The position numbers and the translations under genes were made by a program. From Murimonas intestini (GTDB lineage Bacteria > Bacillota > Clostridia > Lachnospirales > Lachnospiraceae), in contig NZ_JANKBI010000001.1 of NCBI RefSeq assembly GCF_024622195.1, forward strand, positions 620,001 through 684,000: DNA of 64,000 nt, in the 5' to 3' direction. This document shows positions 49,793 through 58,916 of this stretch, in pieces; the stretch's first letter is position 1, and each line of letters opens with the position of its first letter. The notes below the pieces were generated by a model. The model worked only from the letters and a program-made list of their open reading frames with translations. It was not told where the DNA came from and did not search any database.

Positions 49793-50485
49793 TTACTCGT
49801 GTCTTGGATCGATGATTTTCACTGCATCTGCAACTCTGCCGTACTGGCCTTTTGCTTTTTCAAATGCTGTGTTTGCGTCATCGCCTGCTTTGATGAAGTC
49901 CATCATCTTTCCGAAGTTAACGAACTGATATCCTATGATTTCATCATCTTCATTTAAAGCAACGCCTGTAACATAACCATCAGTCATTTCCAGGTAACGA
50001 GGTCCTTTTGCAAGAGTTCCGTACATTGTACCAACCTGAGAACGAAGGCCTTTTCCTAAGTCTTCCAGTCCTGCTCCGATTGGAAGTCCGTCTTCTGAGA
50101 ATGCACTCTGGCTTCTTCCGTAAACGATCTGTAAGAATAATTCTCTCATGGCTGTATTGATAGCATCACATACCAGGTCTGTATTTAAAGCTTCCAGTAA
50201 TGTTCTTCCCGGAAGGATTTCTGAAGCCATAGCTGCTGAATGAGTCATTCCTGAACATCCGATCGTCTCTACAAGAGCTTCCTGGATCACACCTTCTTTA
50301 ACATTTAATGTTAATTTACAGGTACCCTGCTGAGGTGCACACCAGCCTACACCATGTGTCAAACCGGAGATGTCTTTAATTTCTTTTGCCTTTACCCACT
50401 TTGCTTCTTCTGGGATCGGAGCAGCGCCATGAGCAACGCCTTGCGCTACTTTACACATTTTTTCTACTTCATGTGAATAAATCAT
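49793..50485 (-). CDS. NifU-like iron-sulfur cluster assembly scaffold protein
   Basis: About 230 residues. The sequence HGVGWCAPQQGTCKLTLNVK, VETIGCSGMTHSAAMASEILPG and LVCDAINTAM contains spaced cysteines in an IscU/NifU-N-like order, with GCSGMTHSAAMAS resembling the G-C-x-x-x-x-A-S scaffold motif. The C-terminal part (residues 140-230) is additional. The ATG at 50485 has AAAGGAG nine bases upstream; the longer frame to 50536 lacks one. It is the first gene of a two-gene operon with the GGGtGRT protein. Role as a true cluster scaffold is inferred. Confidence 0.75.
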   Translation of the reverse strand: MIYSHEVEKMCKVAQGVAHGAAPIPEEAKWVKAKEIKDISGLTHGVGWCAPQQGTCKLTLNVKEGVIQEALVETIGCSGMTHSAAMASEILPGRTLLEALNTDLVCDAINTAMRELFLQIVYGRSQSAFSEDGLPIGAGLEDLGKGLRSQVGTMYGTLAKGPRYLEMTDGYVTGVALNEDDEIIGYQFVNFGKMMDFIKAGDDANTAFEKAKGQYGRVADAVKIIDPRHE

Positions 50486-50606
50486 TTTAAGACTCCTTTC
50501 AAAATAAATGACTTTGTATATGTACACGCCAAACATCGTTAGATATTTAACATCATACTTAAGTTCATTCTCTCATAAATCGCCAAAATAGTCTAGTATT
50601 TTTTTT

Positions 50607-50639
50607 AAAAACAGCTGCCATTTTTATGGCAGCTGTTTT
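50607..50639 (-). terminator. Strong terminator of the GntR-ABC operon
   Basis: AAAACAGCTGCCA and TGGCAGCTGTTTT form a perfect 13-base stem, followed on the minus strand by a run of T and A. Confidence 0.85.
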
Positions 50640-50663
50640 GGGTTCCATATTCTGTTAATGCAA

Positions 50664-50686
50664 TTGTTCAGTACCTTCACAGTTAC
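50664..50686. repeat. Inverted copy of the TAACTGTGAAGGTACTGAACA box
   Basis: TTGTTCAGTACCTTCACAGTTAC; its reverse complement GTAACTGTGAAGGTACTGAACAA matches the box at 11240-11264 in all but a few positions. Confidence 0.5.
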
Positions 50687-50699
50687 ATGCTATTATCCT

Positions 50700-51341
50700 C
50701 TACCATTCCTTCTTTTTATAAATGGCGAAAGATATGTGGTAGGAAATATACATAAGGACAATCAATATCACCGGCAATGCTATATTGAAATTCATTATAA
50801 GCGAGGGCAGCTGATCTTCTTGTATGGCGATCCCTGATTTCTCCATCATATTAACAATCACGAGAATCAACACGGTGGGAACCAATGCGCAGCCAATCAT
50901 GATGTAGCGTGCCTTCTGTATACCTACCTTATAATAGACCGGTGTGACAATAGCTGCAATTAAAGAAACCATTCCGAATGCCAGGTAAGACATCTGCAGA
51001 GAAGAAACAATGTCCAGTTTCATAACGGCTGACATGCCTCCGCCTACCAGGCAGGACACAAGTCCGGTACATATCAGTATCAATATGATCATCAAGTATT
51101 TCTCCCTGACCATAAGCTGCCTGTCGATAGGCATGCACAGCGCATACTTATCCCAGTGGCTTACTTCGTCATCTCCCAATACAGTAAGGATAATACTCAT
51201 AGCAAAGAAGCAGATCATAAAACTTACAAAGCTTGTATTTTTCAGGAAGACACCGTAAAGCAGCATCAGTCCGGCCGTAATAAGAACTGATTTAGTAAAT
51301 TTCTTTAGACTGTAAAGATCTTTGATAATTAATCCCTTCAT
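50700..51341 (-). CDS. ABC-2-type transporter permease
   Basis: The 213-residue membrane protein has about six hydrophobic helices. The stretch GDDEVSHWDKYALCMPIDRQLMVREKYLM near residue 52 is typical of the ABC2_membrane_5/BcrB-type permeases. It overlaps the upstream ATPase gene by four bases. Together with the GntR-type regulator they form a three-gene YtrABC-like unit, usually induced by envelope stress or antibiotics. Confidence 0.82.
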   Translation of the reverse strand: MKGLIIKDLYSLKKFTKSVLITAGLMLLYGVFLKNTSFVSFMICFFAMSIILTVLGDDEVSHWDKYALCMPIDRQLMVREKYLMIILILICTGLVSCLVGGGMSAVMKLDIVSSLQMSYLAFGMVSLIAAIVTPVYYKVGIQKARYIMIGCALVPTVLILVIVNMMEKSGIAIQEDQLPSLIMNFNIALPVILIVLMYISYHISFAIYKKKEW

Positions 51342-52198
51342 TGCAATTCTCCTTTCGTCATAAAGAGCATGATATCTTCAATGCCCGCCTTATCGATCAC
51401 AAAACTATGAGCCCGCTTCTCCAGCTCTGGTTTATTGTCTACAAGCACCTCATACCCGAAGCTGTTCCTTTTTACTCCCGCTATATGCTTATCTTCCAGG
51501 TTTTTATATTCTTTTTCATTACACCGCACAATACCATATTTATATATGAGTTCATCTTTAGATTCTGAGAAATGAATTTTCCCATCGTGGATAAACGTAA
51601 TATAATCAGCTATTTTTTCCAGATCACTGATTATATGCGTTGAGACAAGTACACTGTGTTCCTCATCCTGAATAAAATCCAGAAATATATCCAGTATCTC
51701 ATCCCTTACCATGGGGTCCAGCCCGCTGGTAGCCTCATCCAGGATAAGGAGCTTTGCATTGTGGGAAAGCGCCCCTGCAATACTGGTCTTCATCTTCATA
51801 CCTCTTGAAAAATCTTTAATGCACTTATCAAGTGGGAGTCTGAATTTCTGCTGGTACATATCAAAAGCTCTCTGATCCCAGTTTGCGTAAATGCAGGAGA
51901 GCATCTTTCCCACCTGCTCCAGCTTCATATCTCCCGGAAACATGCACTCATCAAAGACTACTCCAATCTCCTGATTACGCGTCAGTGAATCTTCAGTGTT
52001 TTCTTTCCCGAATATCTTTATGGTTCCTTCCTCCGGATATATCAGATTCAGGATAGCCTTCAGTGTTGTACTTTTCCCTGCCCCATTCTCTCCGACCAGC
52101 CCTACGATGCTTCCCGAAGGCACATCAAAAGAGATATGATCCAGGCTGAAGTTTTTATAATGTTTGGTCAGATTTCTTACCTCAATCGCATTTTTCAT
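51338..52198 (-). CDS. ABC transporter ATP-binding protein of a GntR-linked exporter
   Basis: The 286-residue ATPase has Walker A GENGAGKSTTLKAI and Walker B KLLILDEATSGLDP; the usual LSGGQ signature is degenerate (DFSRGMKMKTSIAGAL), as in the YtrB/BcrA-type subgroup. It overlaps the GntR gene and the permease gene by four bases on each side, so all three are translated together. Confidence 0.88.
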   Translation of the reverse strand: MKNAIEVRNLTKHYKNFSLDHISFDVPSGSIVGLVGENGAGKSTTLKAILNLIYPEEGTIKIFGKENTEDSLTRNQEIGVVFDECMFPGDMKLEQVGKMLSCIYANWDQRAFDMYQQKFRLPLDKCIKDFSRGMKMKTSIAGALSHNAKLLILDEATSGLDPMVRDEILDIFLDFIQDEEHSVLVSTHIISDLEKIADYITFIHDGKIHFSESKDELIYKYGIVRCNEKEYKNLEDKHIAGVKRNSFGYEVLVDNKPELEKRAHSFVIDKAGIEDIMLFMTKGELQ

Positions 52199-52575
52199 CT
52201 TTTTTCCTCCTCATATAACATTTCCAGAATCTCTGTCATCTCCTGCAGTGCCACTCCGCTGCGTGATGCAACCTCAACTGCCTTTGTAAGATAACCTTCT
52301 ACAATACGCAGCTGTTCCTCTTTCATAATTTCCGTATTTGACTCAGATACGAAACTGCCTCTGCCTACCATAGTAGTGATAAAACCATCACGCTCCAGAT
52401 CTTCATATGCCCGTTTTGTAGTTATCACACTAATGCGCAGCTCTTTTGCCAGCAGCCTCATGGATGGCAGAGGGTCCCCGGCTTTCAGTTCGCCAGTCAT
52501 TATCAGATTTTTTATCTGGCTGGTGATCTGCTCATAGATAGGCTTGCCGCTGGAATTGCTGATCATGATATCCAT
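52195..52575 (-). CDS. GntR-family regulator (YtrA type)
   Basis: The protein of about 126 residues has a winged helix-turn-helix (PIYEQITSQIKNLIMTGELKAGDPLPSMRLLAKELRISVITTKRAYEDLERDGFITTMVGRGSFV in segments) with a short C-terminal helix pair and no ligand domain, the YtrA subfamily. It likely represses its own ABC operon. The ATG at 52575 has GAGGG six bases upstream. A+T-rich palindromic sequence around its promoter would be the operator. Confidence 0.88.
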   Translation of the reverse strand: MDIMISNSSGKPIYEQITSQIKNLIMTGELKAGDPLPSMRLLAKELRISVITTKRAYEDLERDGFITTMVGRGSFVSESNTEIMKEEQLRIVEGYLTKAVEVASRSGVALQEMTEILEMLYEEEKR

Positions 52576-52631
52576 ATGCATCCCTCTTATCTTCATTTGA
52601 TTTTATATATTGTATATACTTTATATATACA

Positions 52632-52660
52632 TATATACCACTATATATATACAATGTCAA
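52632..52660 (-). promoter_or_regulatory. Promoter/operator of the GntR-ABC operon
   Basis: On the minus strand TTGACA (52660-52655) and TATATA (52637-52632) are 17 bases apart. The spacer and flanks consist of repeated TATATA/GTATATA steps, similar in character to YtrA-type operators. Confidence 0.55.
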
Positions 52661-52688
52661 TAGTATTTTTTATTTTCCGCAAAAAGAA

Positions 52689-52718
52689 AAAGAGGCTGCA
52701 TCTTAGCAGTCCCTCTTT
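52689..52718 (-). terminator. Terminator of the GGDEF gene
   Basis: AAAGAGG-CTGC and GCAG-TCCCTCTTT pair around a small loop; on the minus strand TTTTTCTTTTT follows. The stem starts directly after the stop codon. Confidence 0.8.
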
Positions 52719-52719
52719 C

Positions 52720-54669
52720 TTAATGGCTATAGTGCCGGTAACGGCCTGTCGGCCCGTGATCCTGATAGTAAGCTTCCTTATCTGAATACATCATTTTATC
52801 TGCCTCTGCTATCACGCTCCGGATATTATTGCTTTTTTCTGTCCATTTGCTTCCTATGGCCGCACGGCACTTTTCATCTCTGAAGCTGTCTTTTAACTCA
52901 CAGACATATCTGTTAAATTCATCCTCTTCTATCCCCGTACAGATAATGACAAATTCATCGCCTCCTATACGGTAGAACATTCCCGTCTTAACTGCCTTCT
53001 GTATGGTCCTGGCACATTCTTTAAGCGCCAGATCACCTGCATCATGTCCATACATATCATTGATCTCTTTCAGCCCGTTCAGGTCCAGATACACCACCCC
53101 TGCCGGAATATTCCTGACGGCAAGCTCCTCTGTATCTATCATATAACGGTTCCTGTTATAAAATGATGTGAGCGTGTCCTGATAGCTCAGCCTGTACAGC
53201 TCCTGCTCATCCTCATTTCTTTTCATTGCCAGCATTAAAAAATACCTGATCGCCTCCAGAAAAGACACCCCATTATCCATAAATCCTGCCGGCGGATTAT
53301 CCAGGCCTATACAGCCGCTCACCTCTCCCCCGCGTTCCAGCGGAACGAGGACTACACTCCTGATTCCCTGTTTTTCCAGTATTTCATATCCTTCCGACAT
53401 AGTTTCCTTCAGGCTGTCCACGTCCTCTATAATGAGATTTTCTCTGTTTTGAAAAAGTTCAAACCAGGCTTCATATTCAGCCTTTGGTATATTTTGGAGA
53501 TTTTCTTTCTGAGGCTCGATTCCCTCCCTGCACCATTCTGAAGTATTAGAAAAATACTCGCCATGGAAAACTATAATATATGCCCGGTCAGCCATGAACA
53601 ACTTTCCTGCCTGTTCCAGTACGTAAAAGGCCGCCTCTGAAAAATTATGGTTGCGGTACAGCTCCCTTATACAATCCACCATGATCTTATCCATGTCCAC
53701 GCGCTTTTGAAGTTCTATCTTTTCATTAGCAGTCTCCGTTATATCAAAGGCAATCTCCATTCTCGCCGGACGTCCTTCCCACTCAACCAGTCTGTCTTTC
53801 AGCAGATAGTGACGCTTAGTAATGGGGTTCGTATATTCCCAGGTATAATTCTCATCTGTTTTTAATAAAGGTGAGGTACAAAAAGGACAAGGCTCATCTC
53901 TTCCCTGTATCAGCTCATAGCATTTAACACCCTCCCTTTCATCACACTGAAACGTCTCCCTTCCTGCATTATTAATAAACAATAACTCATATGTATCTAT
54001 GTCTGATATATACATCAGCTCAGAGATTTCATTCATCGGCGTTAACACCTGCTGAAACATTTTTGAAAGATGCTCGCTTTTCCTTTTGTTCTCCTGTTCA
54101 GCCTCATCAAGCTTCCGTCTTCTTTTATCCTGCCAGAAGGCTGACAAAGCGCTGCAAACTGCCAGCAGAATGCATATGCCGTTTACATAGATGAGGGCAT
54201 ATTTTGTATTCTGGACACTTTTCTCAGTAAATACCTCTGCTGCCAGAACAGTCCTGTCCGCCAGTTCAAAATAATCCTCACTCAGGCTAAAAAGCAGATC
54301 TCCTTCTCTTCCATTCCTGAAGTTCAAGATCTCTTTTTTAATCTCAGTCCACTCTCCCAGCATTTCTGTGAGCAGTTCCTGGTACTCCGGACACTCAAGG
54401 CATATCAGATCAAACTCACTGCTGCCCTTTGCCAGTCCTTCCAGTATCCCGTCCAGCCTGGCGATCAGACCGTCATCCGGCACATGATTAAGCTCCTTTT
54501 TGATCAGTCTTTGTGTTGCCCCGCGAACGATACCTGTATAATTGATAACACGCGCATTTCCCTGAAGACCTTTTATTGTATTTCCTGAAAGTACTCCTGT
54601 TAATATAAGTGCAATTCCTAAAAAAATAAGAACAGCCTTTCCACGTAATCTGTTAAATATCTTCTTCAT
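52720..54669 (-). CDS. Membrane-bound diguanylate cyclase (PAS-GAF-GGDEF)
   Basis: The 649-residue protein has membrane helices at about 12-30 and 155-180 with an extracellular helical sensor between them. A PAS-like domain (about 210-320) follows with an unusual cysteine pair in REGVKCYELIQGRDEPCPFC, then a GAF-like domain (about 340-485) and a GGDEF domain with an intact FYRIGGDEFVIICTG near residue 580. The RxxD inhibitory site normally nine residues before the motif is missing, so product feedback may be absent. It should make cyclic di-GMP in response to a redox or small-molecule signal. It is a single-gene unit. Confidence 0.88.
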   Translation of the reverse strand: MKKIFNRLRGKAVLIFLGIALILTGVLSGNTIKGLQGNARVINYTGIVRGATQRLIKKELNHVPDDGLIARLDGILEGLAKGSSEFDLICLECPEYQELLTEMLGEWTEIKKEILNFRNGREGDLLFSLSEDYFELADRTVLAAEVFTEKSVQNTKYALIYVNGICILLAVCSALSAFWQDKRRRKLDEAEQENKRKSEHLSKMFQQVLTPMNEISELMYISDIDTYELLFINNAGRETFQCDEREGVKCYELIQGRDEPCPFCTSPLLKTDENYTWEYTNPITKRHYLLKDRLVEWEGRPARMEIAFDITETANEKIELQKRVDMDKIMVDCIRELYRNHNFSEAAFYVLEQAGKLFMADRAYIIVFHGEYFSNTSEWCREGIEPQKENLQNIPKAEYEAWFELFQNRENLIIEDVDSLKETMSEGYEILEKQGIRSVVLVPLERGGEVSGCIGLDNPPAGFMDNGVSFLEAIRYFLMLAMKRNEDEQELYRLSYQDTLTSFYNRNRYMIDTEELAVRNIPAGVVYLDLNGLKEINDMYGHDAGDLALKECARTIQKAVKTGMFYRIGGDEFVIICTGIEEDEFNRYVCELKDSFRDEKCRAAIGSKWTEKSNNIRSVIAEADKMMYSDKEAYYQDHGPTGRYRHYSH

Positions 54670-54788
54670 GCCATACCTCTCCTGGAAAATTCCGGATATG
54701 TTTTATTTATGTGTTATATCTTATCACAAAACAACAATTATAGATATATCCAGCTGATAAAACAAACAAATATCTTTGCATCAAAAAA

Positions 54789-54825
54789 GCCATTTGGGAA
54801 TCCCAGAAGGATATTTCCAAATGAC
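54789..54825 (-). terminator. Terminator of the glycosyltransferase-CmpB unit
   Basis: CATTTGG and CCAAATG pair around a loop with further complementarity; on the minus strand GGCTTTTTTGA follows. Confidence 0.7.
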
Positions 54826-54841
54826 TTTATTATAAAGGGTA

Positions 54842-55486
54842 TTAAACAGGCTTCATCTTGGGAAAGTACTTCATCAGCACAGTATCCGGATAATACTTAT
54901 CAAGTGACCTCTCCACCACATTCCTGGGCGGTTTATTGGCTGAACGGGCACTCATTCTCAGCAGCGCAGTTCCTGAAATACTGGCTGTCACGATCATAAA
55001 GCAGACCATGATCCAGGTCAGGATGACGCCTGTTTTTTTAGGAATTTTTTCTATCATCCTGGTAAAGAATGGATAGACCCATTTTACCCAGGCGATCGCC
55101 ACCAGTCCCCAGAAAGCGCAGAATATCAGATTCACATAATTCCCTATACTAAGCGGAAGGCCAGTATAATCCCAGAAAGTTACGCCCAGTGCGATCTGGC
55201 ACACCCACCCGCAGAGAAACTCGAATACCCCTCCCAGCAGATATCCCTTTATGAAGACCACCCAGGTACGGCTGTCTTTACTGTTATGTAAGAAAACACT
55301 GAACAGGGCGCATCCCAGACCCCATACCGTGCTGAAAGGAAGAAATACGTTACTGGTGCGGCTCGACAATTCTCCAAAAGCAAAGTAACACCAGATGGTC
55401 TCCACTATGCATCCCAATACTCCTCCTACCATAAAAATCCAGAATACCTTATACAAGTTGAATCCCTTTGCAAATCTCTCTCTCAT
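54842..55486 (-). CDS. CmpB-like multi-pass membrane protein (putative ABC transporter permease family)
   Basis: The product of about 214 residues has five or six hydrophobic helices with FWIFMVGGVLGCIVETIWCYF, FLPFSTVWGLGCALF and GYLLGGVFEFLCGWVCQ, the pattern of the family annotated as putative ABC transporter permease (PF06541, CmpB). Function is unproven. I choose ATG 55486 because GGAGG lies ten bases upstream; TTG at 55495 is too close to that site. It follows the glycosyltransferase gene closely. Confidence 0.75.
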   Translation of the reverse strand: MRERFAKGFNLYKVFWIFMVGGVLGCIVETIWCYFAFGELSSRTSNVFLPFSTVWGLGCALFSVFLHNSKDSRTWVVFIKGYLLGGVFEFLCGWVCQIALGVTFWDYTGLPLSIGNYVNLIFCAFWGLVAIAWVKWVYPFFTRMIEKIPKKTGVILTWIMVCFMIVTASISGTALLRMSARSANKPPRNVVERSLDKYYPDTVLMKYFPKMKPV

Positions 55487-55503
55487 TTCCTTCAATCCTC
55501 CTG

Positions 55504-56526
55504 TCAGTTAAATCCATAAAGTCTCTGCAGCAGATGGTAGCATCCCACAGCTGCCTTTCTGCCCAGCCAGCCTGGCATATTCACTCCGATACCCAGCGGA
55601 CTCATCCGTATCTTCCGGTACAGCCTTTTATCACTCTCCCTGAGGTACAGCCAGATATTTTTTCTGTTCTGACGGTTCTCCTTTGTATCCTCCAGCATGG
55701 ACATGATGCTGTCAACGGCAATTGTAAGAGCCAGATTGTTCCGCATGGTCTTCCTCAATGCCTTATCATGAACGTCAGGCTCCGCCTGGACCATAGCGTC
55801 GATCATCAGCTTTGTTACTCTCTCGTGCTGGGGCAGCCTTGTCAGCATCACCTTTTCCTGGACAGACTGTCCCTCCCTGCCTATGAAATACCTGTAAAAA
55901 TTCAGATCCATGTACCTGATAGTCCTCACATGAGACAGAGGAACAAAAGCATAGAGGCTGTCAACATAAAAAGTGTGCTCCGGCAGTTTCAGACCGCATT
56001 TTTTCAGGATCTGTGTCCTGTAAATAATGGAATGCATCATGAGATAATTCGTCACCGGAAGGCCCCGTATATCACTCCACATAAACAAGCCGTCGTCGTC
56101 CAGGTAATGCCTGTAATGAATTACCTTCTTCCTCTTTGCCCCCTGCTTTTCATACACAAAGTTAGACAAAAGCATATCCAGCGGCTCATTGTTCCTGACT
56201 ACATTCTTAAGCTCATCCAGTATTTTCAGATATGCATCTACATTCACCCAGTCATCGCTGTCCACAACTTTTAAATAAGCTCCGGCTGCCACCTCAATGC
56301 CTGTGTTCAGCGCGCCCCCATGACCTTTGTTTTCCTGGTGAATGACTCTTATAATATCAGGATGCATGCTCTCATACTTTTTCGCCAGATTCAGAGTGCC
56401 GTCTGCAGAACCGTCATCAATAAGCAGGATCTCTACATCTTCACCGCCTGAGAGCAGCGTCAGTATGGCATGCTCCATGTAGCTCTGTGAGTTATAACAA
56501 GGTACAATGACTGATAAAATCTTCAT
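55504..56526 (-). CDS. Family 2 glycosyltransferase
   Basis: The 340-residue protein starts with a GT2 (GT-A) domain: LSVIVPCYNSQSYMEHAILTLL, VEILLIDDGSADGTLNLAKKY, HGGALNTGIEVAAGAYLKVVDSDDWV, where DSDD is the metal-binding D-x-D. The C-terminal 110 residues are helical, and no membrane helix is evident. It transfers a sugar from a nucleotide sugar to a cell-surface lipid or glycan. It is co-transcribed with the CmpB-like membrane protein. Confidence 0.87.
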   Translation of the reverse strand: MKILSVIVPCYNSQSYMEHAILTLLSGGEDVEILLIDDGSADGTLNLAKKYESMHPDIIRVIHQENKGHGGALNTGIEVAAGAYLKVVDSDDWVNVDAYLKILDELKNVVRNNEPLDMLLSNFVYEKQGAKRKKVIHYRHYLDDDGLFMWSDIRGLPVTNYLMMHSIIYRTQILKKCGLKLPEHTFYVDSLYAFVPLSHVRTIRYMDLNFYRYFIGREGQSVQEKVMLTRLPQHERVTKLMIDAMVQAEPDVHDKALRKTMRNNLALTIAVDSIMSMLEDTKENRQNRKNIWLYLRESDKRLYRKIRMSPLGIGVNMPGWLGRKAAVGCYHLLQRLYGFN

Positions 56527-56628
56527 TTTACGCTTCCTCCCTGATTTATACTTCGATTCTACACTCCACTTTTCAACAAAATATCAATTTAATATAAAGT
56601 TTTAAATGCTTTTATCCCCTGATCAGGC

Positions 56629-57813
56629 TTAGTTTGTATGGATCGTAATATCAGAGCTGTCACCCTTGACAGATATGCTGTTCTTCCTGTTCTTCTGGCG
56701 CTCCAAAGTTCCCTCTGTGTTGCTGCCATTCAGACTGATCTCACCATAGCCTGCTTTCAGCAGGAAGTCATAATCATCCTCATCCCCAGTCAGTTCAAGC
56801 CTGATATCACCATAATCATCCTCCACATCCAGATTCTGGACTGTCAGCTCACGGAAACGTATATCACAGTAGTCCCCCTGTATTACGCCTGTGCCAATTG
56901 TCACCTCATTGCTGCTCACATTTCCGCTTTCAGCATTCAGACTGAGTGTTTCAGCCTTTACATGATTCAACTCCAGGTCACCGTATTCGGCACTCAATTC
57001 CAGCGTCTCTAATTCCTTCTTGTCATTTGTGTTTATTACATCCTTTATACTGACAGTTCCATAATCAGCTCCTACCTTCAGGCTGCCGGCTTTCACACTG
57101 CTTATATATACTTCCCCATATTTTGCAGCTATCTGGGTTTCTCCTATCTCACTGTCTGAAAGCTTTGCATTGCCGTAGTCCATCTTCAGGTCAGCCATCT
57201 GGAAGCTGCAGTTTTTCGCCTGCAATTCACCATAGCCGCTGCTGATATCCATACTGCCTGCCTTGATTCCATCCAGGCTGATATCACTGTAATCAGCTTT
57301 CAGAATCAATTGCTTCGTATCCACTGCATTCATATGCAGGTCGTTATACTTTGAATCTATCAAAATTTCTTCAAATTTTATATTAGAAGGAACATACAGC
57401 TTGATATAATCCTCTTTATTTTTGCCTTCCCAGCTCCCGCCAAAATATACTCCGGTGAAAACTGACTGACGGTATCCTCTCTTCTCGCTCAGTTTCAGAG
57501 TCAGCTTTCCGTCTATGATCTCATACAGAGGATCTGTATAGTCCTCCCAATATCCATACTCGACTTTAAACTTATCACTTTCCACTATTTCAATATTGCC
57601 GGACCATGATTTTAAATCAAGGGATGTGATATTCCTCAGGTCTTCTTCTTCCTTCTCAATAAAATCACCCTCTTTATCTTCACTCCTGACCCCATCCCTG
57701 GTGATCACAAAACCCGGTCTTCCGCCAAGTGCCACGCCGGCCGACAACATGATCCCGCCTGAGAGCACCAGGCATCCTGATATAATTAAAAGGACTTTTA
57801 TATACTTTTTCAT
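56629..57813 (-). CDS. DUF4097-family membrane-anchored beta-helix protein
   Basis: The product of about 394 residues has one N-terminal membrane helix (KVLLIISGCLVLSGGIMLSAG) and a long extracellular part of repeated short strands (LKADYSDISLDGIKAGSMDISSGYGELQAKNCS, VGADYGTVSIKDV, LSAEYGDLELNHV in turn), a beta-solenoid typical of DUF4097. The ATG overlaps the DUF1700 stop by four bases. With PadR and DUF1700 it forms a recurrent Firmicute envelope-stress unit. The exact role is not known. Confidence 0.82.
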   Translation of the reverse strand: MKKYIKVLLIISGCLVLSGGIMLSAGVALGGRPGFVITRDGVRSEDKEGDFIEKEEEDLRNITSLDLKSWSGNIEIVESDKFKVEYGYWEDYTDPLYEIIDGKLTLKLSEKRGYRQSVFTGVYFGGSWEGKNKEDYIKLYVPSNIKFEEILIDSKYNDLHMNAVDTKQLILKADYSDISLDGIKAGSMDISSGYGELQAKNCSFQMADLKMDYGNAKLSDSEIGETQIAAKYGEVYISSVKAGSLKVGADYGTVSIKDVINTNDKKELETLELSAEYGDLELNHVKAETLSLNAESGNVSSNEVTIGTGVIQGDYCDIRFRELTVQNLDVEDDYGDIRLELTGDEDDYDFLLKAGYGEISLNGSNTEGTLERQKNRKNSISVKGDSSDITIHTN

Positions 57814-58394
57814 TTCTTCTTCCTCCCTCTTAATATCCTGCGGAATATCGCACGCACACCCCTGAATATCCACTTAACTATAAATGCCATTGCCATTGCC
57901 ACCAATATGCCTGTGCCGGCTGCCAGCAGCCCCATGCCAATGACAGCGATCCCGGACGGCACCGACTGGGCCAGCATAGATATCCCCGCTCCGATGGACA
58001 CAATGCCTAAAGCCACACTTCCCAGCCCTGCTATTACCATCCCTGCCAGTACTATGACCCCAGCTGCCAGCAGCATTACCAGTACAGCCAGCAGCAGGAT
58101 TGCCACGGGCAGTGCAATTGGCGCTGCAAATATAGCTAATATGACGATCCAGATAGAACTGAATCCTTTTTTCATTGACTTTATCGGCTCATCCATTCTT
58201 TTTAGAGCTGTCTCCCTGATGATTTCCCTGGCCACTTCCACCGGGGAACCCAGGTCTGCCATAACCGCCTCGGCATTCTCCGGCCCTGCTTCCTCAAAAT
58301 ATTCTGTATAGTATTCCATCGCCCTGTCAAATTCCTCTTTTGGCAGCCTGCTCAGCTCCCTTGCCAGGATCCTCAGATACTCATCCCTGCTCAT
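57810..58394 (-). CDS. DUF1700 (HAAS domain) membrane protein
   Basis: The 194-residue protein starts with a helical HAAS-type domain (MSRDEYLRILARELSRLPKEEFDRAMEYYTEYFEEAG in segments, then MADLGSPVEVAREI) and continues with four or so hydrophobic helices rich in glycine and alanine (residues 80-175), ending in a basic tail RRILRGRKKK. Such proteins are usually encoded between a PadR regulator and a DUF4097 protein, as here, with overlapping start and stop codons on both sides. Confidence 0.82.
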   Translation of the reverse strand: MSRDEYLRILARELSRLPKEEFDRAMEYYTEYFEEAGPENAEAVMADLGSPVEVAREIIRETALKRMDEPIKSMKKGFSSIWIVILAIFAAPIALPVAILLLAVLVMLLAAGVIVLAGMVIAGLGSVALGIVSIGAGISMLAQSVPSGIAVIGMGLLAAGTGILVAMAMAFIVKWIFRGVRAIFRRILRGRKKK

Positions 58395-58707
58395 TCTCTT
58401 TCCCTCCTAACATGATTCCTTCTACCTCATCCCTGAAGCTCATCCATTCTTTCACATAAAAATCCTGCTGTGCCTTGCCTGATTCTGTAATGTAGTAATA
58501 CTTTCTGTTCCTTCCCTGGAAGGGCTGGTCATACGTCCCCAAAAAACCCGCCTGCTGCAGCCGCCGCAGTACAGGATAGAGGGCTGAATCCTTCATATCA
58601 GTTACTGACTTAAGCTTTTGTGAAATAGAATATCCATAAGCGTCGCCTCTTGAAATAATAGAAAGGACCATCGCATCCAGGAGAGAAACACCCAACTGGT
58701 ATGTCAT
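58381..58707 (-). CDS. PadR-family transcriptional regulator
   Basis: The 108-residue protein has the PadR winged helix: LLDAMVLSIISRGDAYGYSISQKLKS, DSALYPVLRRLQQAGFL and RNRKYYYITESGKAQ. It is the short subfamily with a reduced C-terminal helix. AAAGGAGG lies before the ATG. It overlaps the DUF1700 gene by 14 bases and probably represses its own three-gene operon. Confidence 0.9.
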   Translation of the reverse strand: MTYQLGVSLLDAMVLSIISRGDAYGYSISQKLKSVTDMKDSALYPVLRRLQQAGFLGTYDQPFQGRNRKYYYITESGKAQQDFYVKEWMSFRDEVEGIMLGGKENEQG

Positions 58708-58850
58708 CTTACCGCCTCCTTTGCGTAAGCATTTCGCATATACTGTATAATATCTTTAATTATTAGTATATGTAATTGTGTTATATATGTTTTATATTTT
58801 TATATTATATATCATATAATATAATTTTTCAATACCTATTTTCAATATTT

Positions 58851-58896
58851 TAAAGACCGCAGCATGATGAACAACATCATCACACTGCGGTCTTTA
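58851..58896 (-). terminator. Terminator of the ABC-2 export operon
   Basis: TAAAGACCGCAG and CTGCGGTCTTTA form a perfect 12-base stem with an inner GATGATG/CATCATC pairing. Confidence 0.8.
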
Positions 58897-58916
58897 ATTG
58901 GGGTCCTGCCCTATTT

